NCBI GenBank assembly: GCA_016709865.1
Contig: JADJLX010000005.1
Location: 558,001-622,000, forward strand
DNA length: 64,000 nucleotides
Direction: 5' to 3'
From: Bacteroidales bacterium
GTDB lineage: Bacteria > Bacteroidota > Bacteroidia > Bacteroidales > VadinHA17
Shown: positions 34,006-43,143 of the stretch, piece by piece
Position numbering within the stretch: the first letter of the stretch is position 1
Layout of the letters: every line of letters starts with the position of its first letter
Notes under the pieces: generated by a model
Told to the model about the DNA's origin: nothing
The model's input: the letters and a program-made list of their open reading frames with translations, nothing else
Databases searched by the model: none
Made by a program: the position numbers and the translations under genes

Positions 34006-35781
34006 TTACAAGGATTTCATATAGTTGACCAACCCTTTCATTTCAATTATCTGTTTTAGCTTATCAGGGAGCGGTTCAAAATGAAATTTTTCTGTTCCAA
34101 TACTAATATCCCCGCTTTCAAAATTAATTCTGATATCGGTGTCTGGCCTGTAGGCTTCAACTGCTTCTTTATGTACAATAAGCACCAGGCCCTGGTTAAT
34201 TGATGACCTGAAGAATATTCTGTTCACAGATTTTACGATAATTGCTTTAACACCGGCATGTGCAAGTCCGACAGACGGATGCTCCCGTGAACTGCCGCAA
34301 CCAAAATTTTCACCTGCAATGATTATGTCGCCTTTCTGAACATTTTTGCTGAATGCCGGATCGAAATCAGCAAAGAGAAGGGGCATAATAGCCTCGGGAT
34401 CAGTACTGAGCACATTGTAGGTGTGCTTGCCGGCAAACATCTGATCGGTATTCAGGTTATCAACATCAGAGTAATTCCAGACACTTCCATTTTTTCTGTT
34501 CTCCCCTGATTTAATCTCAAATGTTTTACTCTGTGTTATTTTATAAGGATAGTGTTCTTTTCCAGGCTTTTCCCTTGGGTCAGTTATTGTACCAGTAAGA
34601 GATGAGTGTGCTACAGTTGCTGGTGAAGCAAGAAATATCTGAGCCTCCTTATTACCCATTCTGCCGGAGAAGTTACGGTTGGCTGTAGAAATAACTGTAT
34701 GTCCGTTTGCCGGTATTCCCTGACCGGTACCCAGACATGGTCCGCATGAGGGAGTAAGAACATTTGCCCCGGCTTCAACAAATGCTGATATAAGGCCCTC
34801 TTCAATTGCCTGCAGAAAAATCTTACCCGATGCCGGTATTACATTAAGTTGAAATCCATCCCTTATGTTTTTGCCTTTTAAAATGCCGGCTGCAATCCTT
34901 AAATCCTCAATTCGCCCGTTTGTACAGGTACCTATAAGGCCTTCATGCACAACTGTATCTGCAACCTGAGCAACAGATTTTATGTTATCGACATTATGTG
35001 GTGCAGCTACCACCGGGAAAATCTCATCGAGATTAATCTCTATCTCACTGAAATATTTTGCACCGCTATCTGACCAGACACCTGCTTCTTTCCTGTTAAG
35101 AAAGCTTTCAAGCACTTCATCAGCAGGGAATACAGCATTTTTTGCACCCATTTCGGAAGCAAGGTTTGCAATTGTCATGCGGTCGGAGATGTTGAGAGTC
35201 TTAACTCCGTCACCGTGATATTCGATTGACATATAATTGGCACCATCTGATCCTATCATTCCAATTATCCAGAGGGCAAGATCTTTTGCAGAAACATCTT
35301 TGCCTAATCTCCCTGTCAATGAAATTTTTATTGATTCAGGCACACGGAACCAGGTTTCACCTCTTTTCCAGATTCCGGCAGATTCAGTACGATCGATACC
35401 TGCCGCAAATGCATTGAATGCGCCTGCTGTTGAAGTATGGCTGTCGCTGCCTACGATAAGCATTCCTGGCTTAGAGTGATACGACATAATCTGATGACAG
35501 ATTCCTTTTCCGGCATCGTAAAACTTTTTAATACCCTGTTTGGTCACAATATCCCTTATTTCCTGGTACTGTGTAGCAAGTTTTGCATCAGCAGGCGGGG
35601 CATTGTGGTCAAGGACAACAAGCAGCTGGTTGGGATCAGAGATACTGCTTCCTCCCATTTTCTGAAAGGTCTTATATATACTTGACGAATTATCATGGGT
35701 AAGTATAAGATCAGGTCGGGCAAAAACAATGGATCCAGCAGGAGCTTTGAATATTTTTTCTGCGAAGGTTTGGGGTTTCAT
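34006..35781 (-). CDS. Aconitase-superfamily hydro-lyase, fused LeuC-LeuD type, paralog B
   Basis: Iron-sulfur hydro-lyase/isomerase of the isopropylmalate/homoaconitate dehydratase family, 591 residues, with large and small domains in one chain. The [4Fe-4S] ligands are C286 in GTCTNGR, and C346 and C349 in PSCGPCLG. SDSHTSTAGAF near 112-122 is the catalytic His loop region. The swivelling small domain starts near 425 with DNLNTDQMFAG and has FGCGSSREHPSVGL. Canonical leucine biosynthesis uses separate LeuC and LeuD, and neither leuA nor leuB is here. The substrate is open. It follows its paralog after 82 bases. Confidence 0.85.
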   Translation of the reverse strand: MKPQTFAEKIFKAPAGSIVFARPDLILTHDNSSSIYKTFQKMGGSSISDPNQLLVVLDHNAPPADAKLATQYQEIRDIVTKQGIKKFYDAGKGICHQIMSYHSKPGMLIVGSDSHTSTAGAFNAFAAGIDRTESAGIWKRGETWFRVPESIKISLTGRLGKDVSAKDLALWIIGMIGSDGANYMSIEYHGDGVKTLNISDRMTIANLASEMGAKNAVFPADEVLESFLNRKEAGVWSDSGAKYFSEIEINLDEIFPVVAAPHNVDNIKSVAQVADTVVHEGLIGTCTNGRIEDLRIAAGILKGKNIRDGFQLNVIPASGKIFLQAIEEGLISAFVEAGANVLTPSCGPCLGTGQGIPANGHTVISTANRNFSGRMGNKEAQIFLASPATVAHSSLTGTITDPREKPGKEHYPYKITQSKTFEIKSGENRKNGSVWNYSDVDNLNTDQMFAGKHTYNVLSTDPEAIMPLLFADFDPAFSKNVQKGDIIIAGENFGCGSSREHPSVGLAHAGVKAIIVKSVNRIFFRSSINQGLVLIVHKEAVEAYRPDTDIRINFESGDISIGTEKFHFEPLPDKLKQIIEMKGLVNYMKSL

Positions 35782-35807
35782 TTATTATCATTTAAGTGTA
35801 CATTAAT

Positions 35808-35850
35808 AAAAGGCGCAAAGGCACAATGGCACAAAGGCTTAACGGCTTAA
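35808..35850. repeat. Degenerate AAAGGCGCAAAGGCACAA-type repeat
   Basis: Between the two LeuCD-like genes lies a short run of loosely repeated AAAGGC and CACAA units (35808-35850), resembling one arm of the hairpins at 5296 and 55010. No inverted partner is visible. Confidence 0.4.
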
Positions 35851-35863
35851 TGGCCTGTAATAT

Positions 35864-37681
35864 CTATTTGCCAAGCAGGCCACCTTTATTATAAATTTCA
35901 AACTGAACTGACGAGAATGGTTCGGCTTTGGTTGATTTATTGTTATTCAAATTATGCAATTCTCCTGTCAGCAGATTAATCCTTAGTAAATCACCATCTT
36001 TTAGTTCCAGTGTAGATATGGTGTCACATGAGATAATTGGGAAAGAAGCATTGATGGCATTCCTTTCATAAATAGCTCCGAACGATTCGGCTATAATAGC
36101 CTGAATACCAAGCGATGCAAAGCAATCAACAGCCTGTTGCCTGGAGCTGCCGCAGCCAAAGTTCTTACCTGATATTACAATGTCTCCCGAATTTGCTTTT
36201 TTTGAGAACTCTTCAAAGCCTTTCATGTTATCAAAGGTATATTGACCCATTTCCTTCAGATCGGTTATAGCCAGATACCTGTTATGGAAGATCATATCTG
36301 TGTCGATATTATCTTTTTGAATCATCCAGACTCTTCCTTCAAGAACAGAATTTTTAGCCTCAGTTCTGTTTTCATTCACTGCAGTTTTATGTACCTCAGA
36401 TGCTTTCGCGGGTTTAACAAACAAAGCAGGCGCATCAGGAATGTTATCAGGTGTTGTGATGTAACCGGCTATTGCTGAAGCAGCAACTATTTCAGGTGAT
36501 GCTAAATAGACACTTCCTTTTCCCTGCTTGCCCGGAAAATTTCTGTTTCCTGTGCTGATAGTAATTTCTCCCGGACCATTCTGACCAACCTGTCCGGCTG
36601 CACAGCCAGCACAGCCCGCATTAGATATCAGTGCACCAGCTTTCTTAAAAATGTCAATAAGTCCTTCATTAAGGCATTGTTTCCATATTTCATCAGTAGC
36701 CGGTACAATTTTAAGAATAACACCGGGAGCAACTTTCCTGTTCTTAAGGATTACTGAAACCTTTCGCATGTCGCTTATCCGGCCATTTGTACAACTGCCA
36801 ATAAATGCTGAATCAATTTTCTTTCCACTAACCTCTTTAATATCAACTGTATCGTGCGGTTCACCAGGCCTCGAAACCATTGGTACAAAGTCTGATACAT
36901 TTATATTAAATGTTTTTTCATATGTAGCATCAGGATCTGCAAATACAGGGATAAATTTAGCCAATGACCTTTTGGAACAGTATTCAATTATTTCTTGTGA
37001 TGGAGGAAAAAGTATAATTATAGCTCCCATCTCAGTAGCCATTGATGAAATTGTGATTCTGTCATCAAGACTGAGATTTTCTGCAGATGGACCATCGATC
37101 TCAATAGAGTATCCCAGAAGTGAGTTAGCTCCGAAAATCTTAAGAAGATTCAAAACGACATCTTTAGAGCTGACATTTTGAGGAATTTCTCCCTCAAGGT
37201 TAATCCTTACAGAAGGCGGCACCTTAAACCACACCTTTCCATTATGCCAGGCAGCTGCGATATCCATGTCGCCCATACCCTGCCCGAACGCACCCACTGC
37301 TCCAAGGATATTTGCATGAGAATCAGTTGAAACCGCTGTTGCACCGGGATATACATATCCCTCCTCAATTAACAAATGGGTGCCTATTCCGGCATCAATA
37401 TCATATACCTTTATTCCATTCTCTCTGGCAAATAGCCTGCATATATGCTGATTCACAGCGTATTTCTGGTCTGATCCGGTTGGATTGCAGTCAAAAGTAA
37501 AAAGAGTCTTTTCAGGATTTTCTATTGATAGGCCGTGATCCTTTATGTTTTTAACAACATTTGCACCTCCAAAATCGCGTGAAGCCCTTGCATCGATGAT
37601 GATATCAACAATTTGACCCGGCGACACAGTACTCTGAACAGAATGTGCTGCAAGTATTTTTTCAAGCAAAGTCATTGCCAT
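35864..37681 (-). CDS. Aconitase-superfamily hydro-lyase, fused LeuC-LeuD type, paralog A
   Basis: First of two tandem fused hydro-lyases, 605 residues. Cluster ligands are C297 in GSCTNGR, and C357 and C360 in AGCAGCAAGQ. The active-site loop STDSHANILGAVGAFGQGMGDMD is closer to LeuC/homoaconitase wording than in paralog B. The small domain has DNIDTDMIFHNRYLAI and FGCGSSRQQAVDCF. The two proteins are clearly not recent duplicates, so different substrates or different steps are likely. An AraC regulator 48 bases upstream on the same strand probably controls or accompanies both. The real substrate cannot be read from sequence. Confidence 0.86.
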   Translation of the reverse strand: MAMTLLEKILAAHSVQSTVSPGQIVDIIIDARASRDFGGANVVKNIKDHGLSIENPEKTLFTFDCNPTGSDQKYAVNQHICRLFARENGIKVYDIDAGIGTHLLIEEGYVYPGATAVSTDSHANILGAVGAFGQGMGDMDIAAAWHNGKVWFKVPPSVRINLEGEIPQNVSSKDVVLNLLKIFGANSLLGYSIEIDGPSAENLSLDDRITISSMATEMGAIIILFPPSQEIIEYCSKRSLAKFIPVFADPDATYEKTFNINVSDFVPMVSRPGEPHDTVDIKEVSGKKIDSAFIGSCTNGRISDMRKVSVILKNRKVAPGVILKIVPATDEIWKQCLNEGLIDIFKKAGALISNAGCAGCAAGQVGQNGPGEITISTGNRNFPGKQGKGSVYLASPEIVAASAIAGYITTPDNIPDAPALFVKPAKASEVHKTAVNENRTEAKNSVLEGRVWMIQKDNIDTDMIFHNRYLAITDLKEMGQYTFDNMKGFEEFSKKANSGDIVISGKNFGCGSSRQQAVDCFASLGIQAIIAESFGAIYERNAINASFPIISCDTISTLELKDGDLLRINLLTGELHNLNNNKSTKAEPFSSVQFEIYNKGGLLGK

Positions 37682-37729
37682 AGTCTGATAATTAATTGTT
37701 AAATATTCCGGGATGGAATATTTCTGACA

Positions 37730-38632
37730 TTATTTAAATTGAGCCCGGTAATCGCGGGGTGATATTCCCTCTGTTTTCCTGAACTGTTTATTAAAGTTGG
37801 AAATGCTGGCAAATCCGCATTCCATTGCTATATCATGAACCTGATATTCTGTTTCGCGCAACAGGTAGCATGCCTTGTTTGTCCTTACCCGGTTGAGGTA
37901 TTCTACAAATCCTGCCCCGCAATTTTTCTTGAAATATCTGCTAAAAGCAAACGGACTCATCTTAGCAATTTTTGCAATTTTTTCGAGCGATATAGGTTTG
38001 AAATAGTTTTCCCTTATAAATGAATAGACATCAGTCATTCTTTTATTTCCTCTTTCATCAAAAGCAAGCTTGTAATTCTCGCTGCACAGATATCCTTTTT
38101 TCTCTGATGAGATAAGTATCCGGATAAGATTAAAGAAATCGATCATCTTATCTATACCTTTATTATTAGTCATCTGAAGCAGATATTTCTCAGCTTTTTT
38201 TGCATCCTCAATTGAAAATACAATACCTCTTTCAGCATCATTCAAAAGTCCTTTAAATCCCTGAAATTCGTGTTGCGACAATAATGCATCGCCCAGTGAA
38301 GAGATCTTAAAATGCACCATTATTCCATGTTTTTCAGGCATTGTATTGTTCTGGCGATAATAATTCCAGCAATGCGGGATATTGCCTGCAATAAAAACCA
38401 TATCATACTGGTCGAATAACTCAACACTGTCACCAATTATCCTTGTCCCGTTACTTTTTATATTAAGAACCAGTTCATATTCAGGATGAAAATGCCAATA
38501 GCCTCCCGGATCTGCAATATAGGTGGCACGGAATCCTCCGCCATCATCGTAAAGTATCTTTTCAAGTTCTGCTACCATTAAATTTGTATAGTTTTGTCCT
38601 GTTGCTATCAAATTTAAGCAATATTTTCCCAA
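37730..38632 (-). CDS. AraC-family regulator with cupin sensor domain
   Basis: Transcription factor of about 300 residues. The N-terminal half is a cupin-like ligand domain (YWHFHPEYELVLNIKSNGTRI, then NIPHCWNYY), and the C-terminal 100 residues hold two helix-turn-helix motifs (LEKIAKIAKMSPFAFSRYFK, VHDIAMECGFASISNFNKQF). The domain pairing is that of sugar- or acid-responsive activators. It is upstream of and co-directional with the two LeuCD-like hydro-lyases, so it may induce them in response to their substrate. The start could also be the ATG at 38578. Confidence 0.87.
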   Translation of the reverse strand: MGKYCLNLIATGQNYTNLMVAELEKILYDDGGGFRATYIADPGGYWHFHPEYELVLNIKSNGTRIIGDSVELFDQYDMVFIAGNIPHCWNYYRQNNTMPEKHGIMVHFKISSLGDALLSQHEFQGFKGLLNDAERGIVFSIEDAKKAEKYLLQMTNNKGIDKMIDFFNLIRILISSEKKGYLCSENYKLAFDERGNKRMTDVYSFIRENYFKPISLEKIAKIAKMSPFAFSRYFKKNCGAGFVEYLNRVRTNKACYLLRETEYQVHDIAMECGFASISNFNKQFRKTEGISPRDYRAQFK

Positions 38633-38699
38633 TAATACACATGAAAAAATTACATATTTTTTTTAATATTATTTTGATTAAATGATTTTTTAATATAAA

Positions 38700-38724
38700 T
38701 TTGTTACCAAGCTCATGCTATTGG
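38700..38724 (+). promoter_or_regulatory. Promoter-like boxes in front of the 6S-like RNA
   Basis: TTTG at 38700-38703 and TATTGG at 38719-38724 lie about 28 and 9 bases before the expected RNA start. The -7 box differs from the consensus TAnnTTTG and spacing is slightly short, so this is tentative. Confidence 0.3.
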
Positions 38725-38727
38725 TAT

Positions 38728-38926
38728 TAAGAGGAGATGAGCAAGGGTAGGGAGTGAAAATCAACAGGATTGTATTGCAGACATTGACTTTCACATCAGG
38801 AACCTGAGGAATAGCGCCAGCTTACCATGGTTCCATCCTTTTATCAGACAGTAGACACGGGAATTATCTCATTAATAAAACCCGCTCCTGATTCTCACAA
38901 CCACCCTTTCTCCTCTTATTTTTTTT
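38728..38926 (+). ncRNA. ssrS: 6S RNA-like regulatory RNA (Bacteroidales-1 type candidate)
   Basis: A 199-base region with the long rod shape of 6S RNA. The ends pair perfectly (TAAGAGGAGA 38728-38737 with TCTCCTCTTA 38909-38918). Then AAGGGT pairs with ACCCTT, GTGAAAATC with GATTCTCAC (one mismatch), and CAGGA with TCCTG. The middle opens into a large bubble, with an inner stem GGAACC (38799) / GGTTCC (38829). An eight-base T run follows the closing stem, so the 3' strand also ends in a terminator. 6S RNA binds housekeeping RNA polymerase. The fold is seen; the family assignment is inference. It occupies most of the gap between the AraC and BioG-like genes. Confidence 0.68.
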
Positions 38927-39126
38927 GTCTAATATTTCCCTTCTATATATCTTTAACAACTGTTAACCTTTGTGTAAATTATTGATATACAATAAATTAA
39001 ATTGTTGTGGCACGTATTGAAATGACCTTGTGGTGCTGGATAATTAAATTTAATCTATCTTTGATTAAGGCCATTCAATTTGGGATCAGGGGAATTTAAG
39101 AATTAAACAGATAAGATAAGAAAAGA

Positions 39127-39858
39127 ATGAAGACCTATATCAGAAGAAGGGAGAAAAACAGACATCTGGTTGTTTTCTACGGAGCCTGGGGGACAGACGA
39201 AAACGTTTTTATTCCTCTCTGCAATGATGAATTTGATTTCATTCTGTTCTATAATTATTCTGCAGATGAAGCTCTCATCCTTCCTGAGATGAAGACATAT
39301 GATAAGATTATACTTATAGGGTGGTCACTTGGTGTTTGGGCCGCGGAGTATCTGTCTCCCAAGACTGGGATAAAACCTGATATAACGATTGCTGTGAACG
39401 GAACTCCTGTGCCTGCTGATGATCAGTATGGTATTCCGCTTAATGTTTTTGAAGGTACCCTGAATAATATAACAGAGGAGAATATTGAGAAGTTCTATTT
39501 CAGGATGTTTGGTGATAAAAAGACATACCTGACCAATATTGACAGAGTTCCTCACAGGACACTAAAGTCGTTGCACGATGAGCTCAGATGGCTCTATAAC
39601 AGAATTATGGAGCAAAAAGAACCAGGATTCAAGTGGGATTATGCCGTAACGAGTGAAATTGACAGAGTTTTTCCATCAGAAAATATGGATGGATACTGGA
39701 ATAAGGAGTCAAATACAACTCATATCAGACTGCCTCTCCCCCATTATTTCTTCCATAAATGGAACTCTTTTACCGATTTCATAAGCTTTGTAGAATTGTA
39801 TGATTCGCTTAATCCGAGGCAACAGAAAGCGGCAATCAGGAAACTTAAAGATCTTTGA
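39127..39858 (+). CDS. BioG-like (DUF452) esterase
   Basis: Alpha/beta hydrolase-like protein of 243 residues related to BioG, the pimeloyl-ACP methyl ester esterase used in biotin synthesis in some bacteria. The nucleophile elbow is GWSLG, with S67, in KIILIGWSLGVWAAEYL. The oxyanion-side sequence VVFYGAWGTDENVF and the C-terminal LPLPHYFFHKWNSFTDF (histidine candidate) match the family. No other biotin gene is in the window, so the role rests on family only. Its end overlaps the convergent YihY/BrkB gene by 14 bases. Confidence 0.8.
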   Translation: MKTYIRRREKNRHLVVFYGAWGTDENVFIPLCNDEFDFILFYNYSADEALILPEMKTYDKIILIGWSLGVWAAEYLSPKTGIKPDITIAVNGTPVPADDQYGIPLNVFEGTLNNITEENIEKFYFRMFGDKKTYLTNIDRVPHRTLKSLHDELRWLYNRIMEQKEPGFKWDYAVTSEIDRVFPSENMDGYWNKESNTTHIRLPLPHYFFHKWNSFTDFISFVELYDSLNPRQQKAAIRKLKDL

Positions 39859-41182
39859 TTAAAACATTTGAATTTGATTTGGCAACAAGCCTGTCAAATT
39901 TCTCAAGCATTGATAAAACCTTGTCGTAATCTTTGTTCTTAGTTACCATAATCTGTTCAGTTCCATTTTTATCCAGACGTGAGAAAACGTAACTGACGGT
40001 AAGCTTATTTACATCCAGAGCTGGCTGATATAATCTTTCCTTCTTATCATTCTCATGAATTATTGATACGAGATTAACATGGCTGAGATCCTGTAGAATA
40101 TCACGAGCCAGTCTAACAGGAATCTTCAGAGTATTAGCTATAGATTCAGCACTTATTGGCTTTTCACCGACAACGAAATTCCTTATAATCAGTTGCAAGA
40201 TCATAAGAACGAGAGCACGTTTCTGAAAATTACTGATATTCAGAGATTCGGATTCGAATTCATATTGCGATACATTCTGATTTGCAAAAGAGAGTTCGGC
40301 TCCCAGCAGTACTATAAGCCAACTACTTTGTAACCAGAGTATAAAAAGCGGTACAGCAGCAAAGCTTCCGTAGATTGCACTCAGCTTCGCAATTCCAAAC
40401 TGGAGATCTATATAAAGCCATTGAAGCACCTGCAAAGCTGTACCTGCAACAATACCCGAGATCAGTGCAGGTACGAATTTCACTTTAGCATTTGGCATTA
40501 TTATATATAGTATGGTCAGGGTTAACCATGTAATAAAGAATGGAGCAAACCTGACAAGAAAACTTATAATTGGCTTGAAAAATTCGAGTATTGGTGCCCT
40601 GGACATGTATTCAGGAAGAGCAGTGCCTATAAAGATTGTAATACTGCTCGACAGTACAATAAAGACCGGAGCAATAAGCATAATTGTGAGATAATCAGTA
40701 AATTTCCTGTACCATGGTCTGGAAGACCTTATCTGCCAAATTGAATTGAATGAACTTTCAATATGTTCCAGTAGAGACATCACAGACCAGAATAGTATTA
40801 TTACTCCAACCCCTGCCATATATCCACCACGGGTATCTTCAATGGCGCTTCTGGCTTTTGTAAGAATAGGAATAAGCATATCCTGATACATGTCGAAATT
40901 GTCAAGAATAATCTTCTCAAGATTTTTATCAAGTCCAAAACCTTTGGCAATTGCAAATGCTATGGCGGCAACTGGAATTATAGATAATAATGAATAGAAT
41001 GTAAGCGCAGACGCCCTCAATTGTACTTTATCTTTTGAAAACCCTCTGGCAGCAAGTACTATTATCCTTAACTGCCTGAAAAGAAAGACTTTCCATTTGG
41101 AAATTTCTGTCAGGGGTGTGTGCCAGATCGCATAATTCAGCCTTTTAACCAGATCAAGAAACCATGTAACAGGATTTGCCAT
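39845..41182 (-). CDS. YihY/BrkB-family inner-membrane protein
   Basis: Polytopic membrane protein of 445 residues, formerly annotated in relatives as ribonuclease BN. The family core FSKDKVQLRASALTFYSLLSIIPVAAIAFAIAKGFG begins near residue 48; about six helices follow, with FNSIWQIRSSRPWYRKF and SAIYGSFAAVPLFILWLQSSW as hallmarks. The last 130 residues form a cytoplasmic helical domain with winged-helix-like text (ISAESIANTLKIPVRLARDIL). Its molecular function is unknown. Confidence 0.85.
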   Translation of the reverse strand: MANPVTWFLDLVKRLNYAIWHTPLTEISKWKVFLFRQLRIIVLAARGFSKDKVQLRASALTFYSLLSIIPVAAIAFAIAKGFGLDKNLEKIILDNFDMYQDMLIPILTKARSAIEDTRGGYMAGVGVIILFWSVMSLLEHIESSFNSIWQIRSSRPWYRKFTDYLTIMLIAPVFIVLSSSITIFIGTALPEYMSRAPILEFFKPIISFLVRFAPFFITWLTLTILYIIMPNAKVKFVPALISGIVAGTALQVLQWLYIDLQFGIAKLSAIYGSFAAVPLFILWLQSSWLIVLLGAELSFANQNVSQYEFESESLNISNFQKRALVLMILQLIIRNFVVGEKPISAESIANTLKIPVRLARDILQDLSHVNLVSIIHENDKKERLYQPALDVNKLTVSYVFSRLDKNGTEQIMVTKNKDYDKVLSMLEKFDRLVAKSNSNVLIKDL

Positions 41183-41315
41183 ATTATTTAACCGCTAATT
41201 TGTAATTCTGCTGAGCCGGAAAGGACTCTCTGCATCAAATATACGAAATACCTCACTGTGTGTATAGTAAGAGTTGAAAAAAAATGCTATTTTCACTAAG
41301 CTATTACTCAATAAT

Positions 41316-42008
41316 ATGGAGATTAAGATACTGGAGTTTGTTAAGGGAGCAAGCGAAGCAAAAGGAGTTACAGTCATTATTGATGTATTCAGAGCCTTTT
41401 CTGTTGAATGCTATGCTTTTGATTCAGGTGCAGCCAGGATAATAGCTACAGCAACTCCGGAAGAAGCCTTTGAATTAAAAAAGAAATACTCAAATTCTGT
41501 TCTTGTTGGTGAGAGAAATGAAAGAAGGATAGAAGGATTTGATTTTGGTAACAGTCCTACCGAAATATTAAAAGCAGATCTTACTGGTAAAACAGTTATT
41601 CATACAACGACAGCAGGAACACAGGGCCTGGTAAATGCAAAAAATGCTGACCTGGTATTAGCGGCAGGTTTGGTTAATGCAGGTGCGGTTGCTGATTATA
41701 TAAAACTTCTAAATCCGGAATATGTTACACTGGTTGCCATGGGCTACAGAGCTACTATCTCTGCAGCAGAAGATCTGTTATGTGCGGACCTTATAAAAGC
41801 AAAGCTTGAAAAAGGACCAGAGTTTGAAATTTCGAAAATATCTGATCTGAAAAATTCTTCAGGAAAAAGATTCTTTGATCCGCTGAACCTTGACTTCTCA
41901 CCCCCCACAGATTTCTTTTTATGCACTATGGCTGACAGGTTTAATTTTGCACTGAAAGGAACAGTCAGAACTGACGGGAATGTTGATATAATGCAGGTTG
42001 AGATTTAA
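41316..42008 (+). CDS. comB: 2-phosphosulfolactate phosphatase family protein (ComB)
   Basis: The start at 41316 gives MEIKILEFVKGASEAKG and a 230-residue protein; an upstream ATG at 41274 adds 14 unlike residues. ComB removes phosphate from 2-phosphosulfolactate and was defined in coenzyme M synthesis, but homologs are widespread in bacteria without it. The motifs VIIDVFRAFSVECYAF, LVGERNERRIEGFDFGNSP and HTTTAGTQGL are family typical. No comA or other sulfolactate gene is adjacent, so its natural substrate here is uncertain. Confidence 0.86.
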   Translation: MEIKILEFVKGASEAKGVTVIIDVFRAFSVECYAFDSGAARIIATATPEEAFELKKKYSNSVLVGERNERRIEGFDFGNSPTEILKADLTGKTVIHTTTAGTQGLVNAKNADLVLAAGLVNAGAVADYIKLLNPEYVTLVAMGYRATISAAEDLLCADLIKAKLEKGPEFEISKISDLKNSSGKRFFDPLNLDFSPPTDFFLCTMADRFNFALKGTVRTDGNVDIMQVEI

Positions 42009-42080
42009 AATGCCGCTTGCGAAGCACATATAAGATAAACAAAACAATGCCTATTCGCAATGAATAAAAGTATATCTTAA

Positions 42081-43022
42081 TCAAATCAGAAATACCGGAA
42101 GCACGTTCCTTCTTCCGTGTATTTCCCTGTAGGTGCAGAACATACAAATCTTGTAGAAATCAAAAAGTAAAAGGGAGATTTTGCTTGAATCGAGCCGGAT
42201 TTCCATTCTTTCCCTATACCTTATAAATATACCGGCAAGAATAAGAGTTACCCTTAAATATTTCAATCTGTTGTAGAATCGCAGAATTCTTACAGTGTCG
42301 GAGAAAGTTTTCTTATCGGTAACATTATCATAAAGCATACTCAGATTCTCAATCCCAAGTTTGGTTTTGGTAAGAAAATCCTTATTTGATTCCAAACCCT
42401 CGTGTACCAGTCCGTTATCGATGTGAAGGATATCTATACCTGCTTTTTTTAACTGATATCCAAGCAATGTATCCTCATGTCCATATTGCTTAAGTTCTTC
42501 ATTGAACCTGATCCTTGAAAATACTGCTTTATCAATAAGAACATTGAATGTTGAGAAAGCAGCATGAGGATGTTTATTTCTTTCAATTGCTTTTTTCTGC
42601 TCTCTTTCTCTGCCGAATTTCCACCTTAAGAGTTTATCAGGATCTCCCGGAGAACTATCGTGATATAACGTTCCGCCACATATTACCTTTGATATACTCG
42701 CTGCCGGAAGCCATTTTAGCATATAGGCTTCTGCGGTTCCCGGAAGCATGGTGTCAGCATCAATGAAAAGAAGGAAATCACCTTTTGCTTCAAGGGCCAG
42801 CCTGTTTCTTATGGCAGCTCTACCAATATTCTTTTCTGAAATAATCAGCCTTACTTTGTCACTTTCCAGCTGCCTGTATTTCTCCCTGTACTCCACAGAT
42901 GACCCATCATCGCCAACAATTATTTCACAAAATTCAGGTACTTTATCAAGGGCACTTCTCATATTGTGTACAAGCGCAACTATATCATAATCATTAACCG
43001 GGATAAGTATTGAGATCTTCAT
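42081..43022 (-). CDS. Family 2 glycosyltransferase
   Basis: GT-A fold transferase; the start at 43022 is chosen because MKISILIPVNDYD begins the first strand of the fold (313 residues). The nucleotide-sugar binding motif is IIVGDDGSS, and the metal motif is LLFIDADTMLPG. HEDTLLGYQLKKAG, with an ED pair, is the acceptor-side motif of GT2 enzymes. There is no membrane helix at the N-terminus; one hydrophobic segment lies near the C-terminus. Donor and acceptor are unknown. It is divergent from the thioredoxin-like gene at 43144. Confidence 0.87.
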   Translation of the reverse strand: MKISILIPVNDYDIVALVHNMRSALDKVPEFCEIIVGDDGSSVEYREKYRQLESDKVRLIISEKNIGRAAIRNRLALEAKGDFLLFIDADTMLPGTAEAYMLKWLPAASISKVICGGTLYHDSSPGDPDKLLRWKFGREREQKKAIERNKHPHAAFSTFNVLIDKAVFSRIRFNEELKQYGHEDTLLGYQLKKAGIDILHIDNGLVHEGLESNKDFLTKTKLGIENLSMLYDNVTDKKTFSDTVRILRFYNRLKYLRVTLILAGIFIRYRERMEIRLDSSKISLLLFDFYKICMFCTYREIHGRRNVLPVFLI

Positions 43023-43143
43023 TTTTCGGATGGTGGTTATTAAATCAAAAGTACAATTTATTTTCCGAAATTTGCTTCGTAAACTTTGGCAAAGAAATTG
43101 CATTGGCTAATTTTGCAGATGTCATTAATAATCTGAATTATAA

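Noticed and set aside
41274..41315. Longer ComB start at 41274
   Set aside because: The 14 added residues are unlike ComB proteins, while MEIKILEF at 41316 begins the conserved first strand.
43023..43103. Longer glycosyltransferase start at 43103
   Set aside because: The added 27 residues have no family match; GT2 enzymes begin at MKISILIPV as chosen.
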